Shown here: positions 7,022 to 10,015 of the stretch, piece after piece | Layout: every line of letters begins with the position of its first letter | Numbering within the stretch: position 1 is the stretch's first letter | Assembly (NCBI GenBank): GCA_009928265.1 | Contig: RFPR01000074.1 | Location: 1 to 10,015 of the forward strand | From: Pseudomonadota bacterium | GTDB lineage: Bacteria; Verrucomicrobiota; Verrucomicrobiia; Chthoniobacterales; UBA6821 | Direction: 5' to 3' | Length of the DNA stretch: 10,015 bases | Program-made: the position numbers and the translations under genes | Notes under the pieces: model-generated | The model's database searches: none | What the model was told of the DNA's origin: nothing | What the model saw: only the letters and a program-made list of their open reading frames with translations

Positions 7022-7038
7022 TTGGCACGGAGGTTGCT
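7022..7038 (+). promoter_or_regulatory. Sigma-54 (RpoN) promoter of amt-glnK
   Basis: TTGGCAC (7022-7028), five bases, TTGCT (7034-7038). The -24 GG (7024-7025) and -12 GC (7036-7037) are separated by exactly ten bases, and both half sites match the RpoN consensus fully. The predicted start of transcription is near 7049, giving a leader of about 35 bases before amt. Sigma-54 control with an NtrC-type activator is the known mode for ammonium transporter operons under nitrogen limitation; the activator gene is not in this window. Confidence 0.88.
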
Positions 7039-7051
7039 TTCATCCTTTTAC

Positions 7052-7065
7052 CGCCCCTCCGGGCG
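7052..7065 (+). repeat. Short hairpin in the amt leader
   Basis: CGCCC (7052-7056), loop CTCC, GGGCG (7061-7065). If transcription starts near 7049 this five-pair G+C stem would sit almost at the 5' end of the mRNA, where it could protect the transcript. No T-run follows, so it is not a terminator. Confidence 0.4.
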
Positions 7066-7083
7066 ATATCAACAACACAACCC

Positions 7084-8598
7084 ATGAAGAACAAAACAAC
7101 CTCCGTGCTCCGGTTGCTCGCGGCCGTCGCCTCCCTGGCGATCCTCGGCGCCGTCACTTCCACCCTCCATGCCGAGGATGCTCCTGCCGCAGCTGCGGCG
7201 GCAGCCGCTCCGGCCCCGACCCCGGTGGCGTTTGCCAACGCCCCTGCTACTGCCCAGAGTGCCTACCTCCTGGCGGCCCTCACCAATGGTGATCCGACCC
7301 CAACGAACATCGCTCCGGTTGCCGTTGCAGGTCACACGGCTTGGATGATGGTTTCGGCGGCCTTGGTGCTGCTGATGACCCTGCCCGGTCTGGCTCTCTT
7401 CTACGGCGGCTTGGTCCGTTCCAAGAATGTTCTCTCCATGCTCGCCATGTGTCTGGGAATCACCGGACTCGTTGCCATTATTTGGTGGGCCGTGGGCTAC
7501 AGCCTGGTCTTTGGAACCAACTTTGCGAGCCCCTTCATCGGCGGCACCGAATACTTCTTCCTTAAGGGAATCGATTCTGCCCCCAACACCAGCTACGCCT
7601 ACTGGATCCCGCAGAATGTCTTCTGCATCTTCCAGCTGACTTTCGCGATCATCACCCCGGCGCTCATCTTCGGAGCAACTGCGGAGCGCCTCAAGTTCAC
7701 TGCCCTGATGGCCTTTGTCGGCCTCTGGATGTTCGTGATTTACTTCCCGCTCGCCCACATGGTCTGGGGTGCAACGGGTCTCATGAACGGCGTCTGGAAC
7801 GCTGATGCCAAGATCCCTGCGATCGACTTCGCCGGCGGTACCGTGGTTCACATGTCCTCCGGTTGGAGCGCCCTCATCCTCTGCTTGCTTCTCGGAAAGC
7901 GCGTCGGACACGGCAAGGAGCCGATGCCCCCGCACAGCCTCGTGCTCACCATGATCGGCACCGGTCTCCTCTGGGTCGGCTGGTACGGATTCAATGCCGG
8001 AAGCGCCCTTGCCGCAGACAGTGTGGCAGCCAACGCCTTCCTCACGACCACGCTCGCGACCGCCGTCGCCGCATTCGTCTGGCCGCTGCTCGAGTTCATC
8101 CTCAAGGGCAAGCCCAGCGTCCTTGGCATGTGCTCGGGTGCCGTCGCCGGCCTCGTGGTCATCACACCTGCCTGCGGTTTCGTGGACTCCACGGGTGCCG
8201 TGATCATCGGCGTGGTGGCCGGTGTGGTGCCCTACTTTGCGGTCACCGTCGTGAAGCACCTCTTCAAGTATGATGACGCGCTCGACACCTTCGGCATCCA
8301 TGGTGTCGGCGGTACCATCGGTGCTCTTCTGACTGGAGTGCTGGTCAATCCCGCGGTCAACGGGAACCTCGTCAGCGACGCCTATGCGGCCAAGAACGGC
8401 CTCAAGGCCGCCATCGAGGCCCACTCGCTCATCGTGGCCCAAGCCAAGGCGGCTGGTATCACTATCGCCCTTGCGGTGATTGGAACTCTTGTCATCACCT
8501 TGGTTGTGAAGCTGCTTATCGGACTCCGTCCTTCGGTCGAGGCCGAACACCAGGGGCTCGACATCACCGATCATGGTGAGGAGGGCTACACCCACTAA
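7084..8598 (+). CDS. amt: Ammonium transporter (Amt family)
   Basis: A 504-residue inner-membrane ammonium channel, active as a trimer. Residues 1-30 look like a cleavable signal peptide (basic start, hydrophobic core, TLHA before Glu31), as known for AmtB. An unusual Ala/Pro-rich stretch (about 33-58) and a spacer precede the first channel helix at about 86. Counterparts of E. coli AmtB pore residues are present: the Phe gate (Phe187 in QLTFA and Phe303 in YGFNAGSA), Trp228 in HMVWG, Asp248 in IDFAGG, the twin histidines His256 (VVHMSSG) and His406 (FGIHGVGG), and Ser307. ATAERLKF (198-205) is also typical. About 11 helices follow the signal peptide, ending in a short charged cytoplasmic tail where P-II binds. 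It is read from the sigma-54 promoter, and glnK follows after 32 bases. The ATG is preceded by CAACCC with no Shine-Dalgarno. Confidence 0.96.
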   Translation: MKNKTTSVLRLLAAVASLAILGAVTSTLHAEDAPAAAAAAAAPAPTPVAFANAPATAQSAYLLAALTNGDPTPTNIAPVAVAGHTAWMMVSAALVLLMTLPGLALFYGGLVRSKNVLSMLAMCLGITGLVAIIWWAVGYSLVFGTNFASPFIGGTEYFFLKGIDSAPNTSYAYWIPQNVFCIFQLTFAIITPALIFGATAERLKFTALMAFVGLWMFVIYFPLAHMVWGATGLMNGVWNADAKIPAIDFAGGTVVHMSSGWSALILCLLLGKRVGHGKEPMPPHSLVLTMIGTGLLWVGWYGFNAGSALAADSVAANAFLTTTLATAVAAFVWPLLEFILKGKPSVLGMCSGAVAGLVVITPACGFVDSTGAVIIGVVAGVVPYFAVTVVKHLFKYDDALDTFGIHGVGGTIGALLTGVLVNPAVNGNLVSDAYAAKNGLKAAIEAHSLIVAQAKAAGITIALAVIGTLVITLVVKLLIGLRPSVEAEHQGLDITDHGEEGYTH

Positions 8599-8630
8599 TA
8601 CAGCGGTTCAACCATTACCCATCCACACCC

Positions 8631-8969
8631 ATGAAAAAAATCGAAGCAATCATCAAGCCCTTCAAGCTGGAGGAGGTCAAGGACGCCCTCAGCGAGCTGG
8701 GTATCGAGGGAATGACCGTCACCGAGGTCAAAGGTTTCGGCCGCCAGAAAGGGCACACCGAGATCTACCGCGGCAGCGAGTACACGGTCGACTTCCTACC
8801 CAAGATCAAGATCGAGATCGTCGTGGCCGACGGTGCCCTGGAGGGCGCGGTAGCCGCGATCGTCAAGACGGCCAAGACCGGCAAGATCGGCGACGGTAAG
8901 GTCTTCGTCCTCCCCGTGGAGAACGCGGTCCGCATCCGCACCGACGAGACCGGGGATAAAGCCGTCTAA
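8631..8969 (+). CDS. glnK: P-II nitrogen regulatory protein, GlnK type
   Basis: A 112-residue trimeric cytoplasmic signal protein that senses 2-oxoglutarate and ATP/ADP and plugs the Amt channel when nitrogen is sufficient. It has the usual start KKIEAIIKPFKLEEVKDAL, the T-loop GHTEIYRGSEYTVDF (41-55) with the uridylylation residue Tyr51, the B-loop TGKIGDGK (83-90) that binds nucleotide phosphates, and the C-terminal VRIRTDE signature (about 100-106). Length is exactly that of the family. The placement directly after amt defines it as GlnK by context; sequence alone does not separate GlnK from GlnB. Co-transcription from the sigma-54 promoter fits induction under nitrogen limitation. The ATG follows ACACCC without a Shine-Dalgarno. 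A strong terminator lies about 70 bases downstream. Confidence 0.96.
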   Translation: MKKIEAIIKPFKLEEVKDALSELGIEGMTVTEVKGFGRQKGHTEIYRGSEYTVDFLPKIKIEIVVADGALEGAVAAIVKTAKTGKIGDGKVFVLPVENAVRIRTDETGDKAV

Positions 8970-8984
8970 GCGGCTGTCTAAGCC
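8961..8984 (+). repeat. 12-base tandem duplication spanning the glnK stop codon
   Basis: GCCGTCTAAGCG (8961-8972) is followed directly by GCTGTCTAAGCC (8973-8984), ten of twelve bases identical. The unit includes the stop codon, so a second in-frame TAA lies 12 bases after the first. A ten-base perfect palindrome, CCTGATCAGG, overlaps its right end (8983-8992). It looks like a small slippage duplication giving tandem stops. Confidence 0.55.
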
Positions 8985-9013
8985 TGATCAGGACGATTTA
9001 GTCCGTCATCGAA

Positions 9014-9031
9014 AGGGCTTTCAAAAGCCCT
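9014..9031. terminator. Hairpin in the glnK-lysR convergent gap
   Basis: Perfect arms AGGGCTTT (9014-9021) and AAAGCCCT (9024-9031) around CA; in RNA about seven pairs with a four-base loop. On the minus strand it follows the lysR stop by 19 bases and is trailed by TTTC, so it could end lysR transcription; on the plus strand no T-run follows. It may act as part of a double terminator with the next hairpin. Confidence 0.5.
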
Positions 9032-9040
9032 CTGCGGAAG

Positions 9041-9067
9041 GGCGGGGACTCAGGTCCCCGCCTTTTT
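9041..9067 (+). terminator. Strong intrinsic terminator of amt-glnK
   Basis: A nine-pair perfect stem GGCGGGGAC (9041-9049) and GTCCCCGCC (9054-9062) with loop TCAG, followed by five T (9063-9067) on the plus strand. It ends the amt-glnK transcript. The lysR stop codon (9050-9052, minus) is in the loop, so the right arm and T-run are also coding sequence for the last residues of the LysR protein. Confidence 0.92.
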
Positions 9068-9964
9068 CCGTTTCGGAGTCCGGGACTTTTCCGGACGGGG
9101 GCCTCCCAGCAGCTCCTTCACCAGGGGGTTGGGAAACTGGCGCGCCGGCGTGATCGCGTAGAAGCTCTCGCGGATCCGCCTGATGCGGTGGAGTTCCACG
9201 AGCGTTCCCGTGCGGAGCTCGTCCCGGACCACGACCCTCGGCACAAGCGTCACCGCGTCGGCCTCGCGCGCCAGCAGTCGGAGCATCGCCATGTCGGTCA
9301 CCTCCGCGACGATCTGCGGGCGCACCCCGTGCTGTTCGAGCAGCAGGTCGAAGGGTCCCCGGATGCTGCTCTCGAGTGTCGGCAGGACCATCGGCATCCC
9401 CTCCAGCGACTCCGGGAAACGGAAGCGCGCGTTCTTCCGGTGGGCGACCAGGCTCACTTCCTGCTCGTCGAGGAGGTGGCTCCGGAGATCGGTCTCGGCA
9501 TCACGGGGAACAGGCAGGTTGGAGAGGACGATGTCGACCGCATGGGCCTCGAGCATCCCGAGCAGATCGCGCAGGGCCCCGGTCCGCAGGACAAGCTCCA
9601 CGTCGGGCCGCGCCAGGAACGGACGCAGTAGTTCGAGCTGGAAGTTCCGGGAGAGGGTTGCCACCGCGCCGACGCGCAGGATCTGGCGCTGCTTCGGGAC
9701 GCGGTGCTTGAGGGCGTCGAGCAGCTCCTCGCCGCTGCGGAAGATCGTCTCGGCGTAGTCCAGGGCGAGCCTGCCCGCCTCCGTGAGTTCGAGCCGCTTC
9801 TTCCGCCGCTCGAAGAGTTCCTGGCCGAGGCTCTCCTCGAGCTGTCCCAGCTGGATGCTCAGCGCGGAGGGGGAGATGTTCAGGTGCTCGGCCGCGCGGG
9901 TCAGGTTGCCCGTCTGGGCGATCGCGCGGAAGTAGCGGAGGTGATGGTAGTTGAGGAAGGACAC
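9050..9964 (-). CDS. LysR-family transcriptional regulator (NhaR-like)
   Basis: A 304-residue DNA-binding regulator. The N-terminal winged helix-turn-helix covers residues 4-62: LNYHHLRYFRAIA (4-16), GNLTRAAEHLNISPSALSIQ (19-38), QLEESLGQELFER (41-53). The NYHHLRYF start and overall pattern are nearest to NhaR-type members of the family, by memory. A linker helix and the two-lobed effector domain (about 90-285) follow. The C-terminus ends in a lysine/arginine-rich tail (about 290-302). The ligand and targets are unknown. The start is a GTG at 9964, preceded by CATCCC; it puts the first helix where LysR proteins normally begin, and no ATG fits. The gene is convergent with glnK, and its stop codon lies in the glnK terminator. 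It is richer in G+C than the ars genes. A LysR-type dyad lies just upstream; a divergent target gene may lie beyond the window. Confidence 0.92.
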   Translation of the reverse strand: MSFLNYHHLRYFRAIAQTGNLTRAAEHLNISPSALSIQLGQLEESLGQELFERRKKRLELTEAGRLALDYAETIFRSGEELLDALKHRVPKQRQILRVGAVATLSRNFQLELLRPFLARPDVELVLRTGALRDLLGMLEAHAVDIVLSNLPVPRDAETDLRSHLLDEQEVSLVAHRKNARFRFPESLEGMPMVLPTLESSIRGPFDLLLEQHGVRPQIVAEVTDMAMLRLLAREADAVTLVPRVVVRDELRTGTLVELHRIRRIRESFYAITPARQFPNPLVKELLGGPRPEKSRTPKRKKAGT

Positions 9965-9969
9965 GGGAT

Positions 9970-9986
9970 GTTTGAGTTAATCAAAC
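9970..9986. promoter_or_regulatory. Candidate LysR-type binding site
   Basis: A dyad GTTTGA (9970-9975), GTTAA, TCAAAC (9981-9986), five bases upstream of the lysR GTG. Its core fits the T-N11-A pattern with interrupted symmetry that LysR-type regulators recognise. A location this close to the start would suit autorepression. Binding is inferred. Confidence 0.55.
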
Positions 9987-9987
9987 G

Positions 9988-10008
9988 ATCTATTAAAAAT
10001 CATCTATT
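9988..10008. repeat. Direct repeat ATCTATT, 14-base period
   Basis: ATCTATT occurs at 9988-9994 and again at 10002-10008 within the A/T-rich edge region upstream of lysR. The repeats could be promoter elements or a second regulator site for lysR or for a divergent gene beyond the window. The match is short and could be chance. Confidence 0.3.
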
Positions 10009-10015
10009 GGATCAA

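Larger units (their letters stand above)
6834..7083. other. Divergent intergenic region between ABC exporter and amt
   Basis: A 250-base non-coding stretch. Its left part holds a small dyad, GATTC-AGG-GAATC (6880-6892). The centre (about 6900-6960) is rich in A and T runs such as ATAAAAAACG and GGTTAAAAATCG, which could bend DNA. The right part holds the sigma-54 promoter and a short leader hairpin. I searched by eye for NtrC-type sites (GCAC-N5-7-GTGC) and for an IHF consensus and found no convincing match. No credible small ORF or RNA gene is seen. Confidence 0.6.

Noticed and set aside
7069..8595. A 508-codon open frame on the minus strand lying exactly opposite amt.
   Set aside because: It is a shadow of the G/C-ending codons of amt. 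Its translation is rich in Gly, Asp, Glu and His with no recognisable motif, while the plus strand encodes an intact Amt protein with all pore residues.

Overview
The window looks like chromosomal DNA of a Gram-negative bacterium. Composition is moderately high in G+C and rises towards the right end. My best guess is Verrucomicrobiota or a relative. That guess rests on the gene mix, on almost complete absence of Shine-Dalgarno sequences with C-rich leaders before the start codons, and on a DUF6428-type gene in the arsenic operon. It is an inference and is not proven by any marker gene here. Coding density is high. I see no rRNA, tRNA, CRISPR array, insertion sequence or phage gene.

Left third (1-1668, minus strand): an arsenic resistance operon transcribed arsR -> DUF6428-like gene -> arsC -> acr3, the last cut by the window edge. 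ArsR carries the CVC metalloid-binding motif, and a dyad sits exactly where its operator would be. ArsC is the thioredoxin-coupled type, with the Cys triad at 9/82/89. Acr3 would export the arsenite that ArsC makes. The small second gene ends in a cysteine-rich tail and is the least understood member. Directly upstream on the same strand is trxB (thioredoxin reductase), whose product would supply reducing power for ArsC through thioredoxin.

Middle (2630-6833, minus strand): an ABC exporter half-transporter, a beta-class carbonic anhydrase close to E. coli Can, and a SulP-family anion transporter with a STAS domain. The carbonic anhydrase and SulP genes are 54 bases apart and look like a bicarbonate uptake/interconversion pair. 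No convincing terminator separates ABC, carbonic anhydrase, SulP and trxB, so read-through is possible.

Right third (6834-10015): a 250-base divergent intergenic region carries a textbook sigma-54 promoter at 7022-7038, followed on the plus strand by an ammonium transporter gene and a GlnK-type P-II gene. This is a standard nitrogen-limitation operon: P-II gates the channel and nitrogen status drives the promoter. A strong intrinsic terminator after glnK overlaps the stop codon of a convergent, visibly more G+C-rich LysR-family regulator gene (NhaR-like). A LysR-type dyad lies just upstream of the regulator's start, at the right edge.

I did not find a clearly new multi-gene system. The points most worth following are the Cys-tailed DUF6428-like protein in the ars operon, the placement of the ArsR dyad on top of the start region, the shared CC-before-start pattern with no Shine-Dalgarno, and the sigma-54 promoter.
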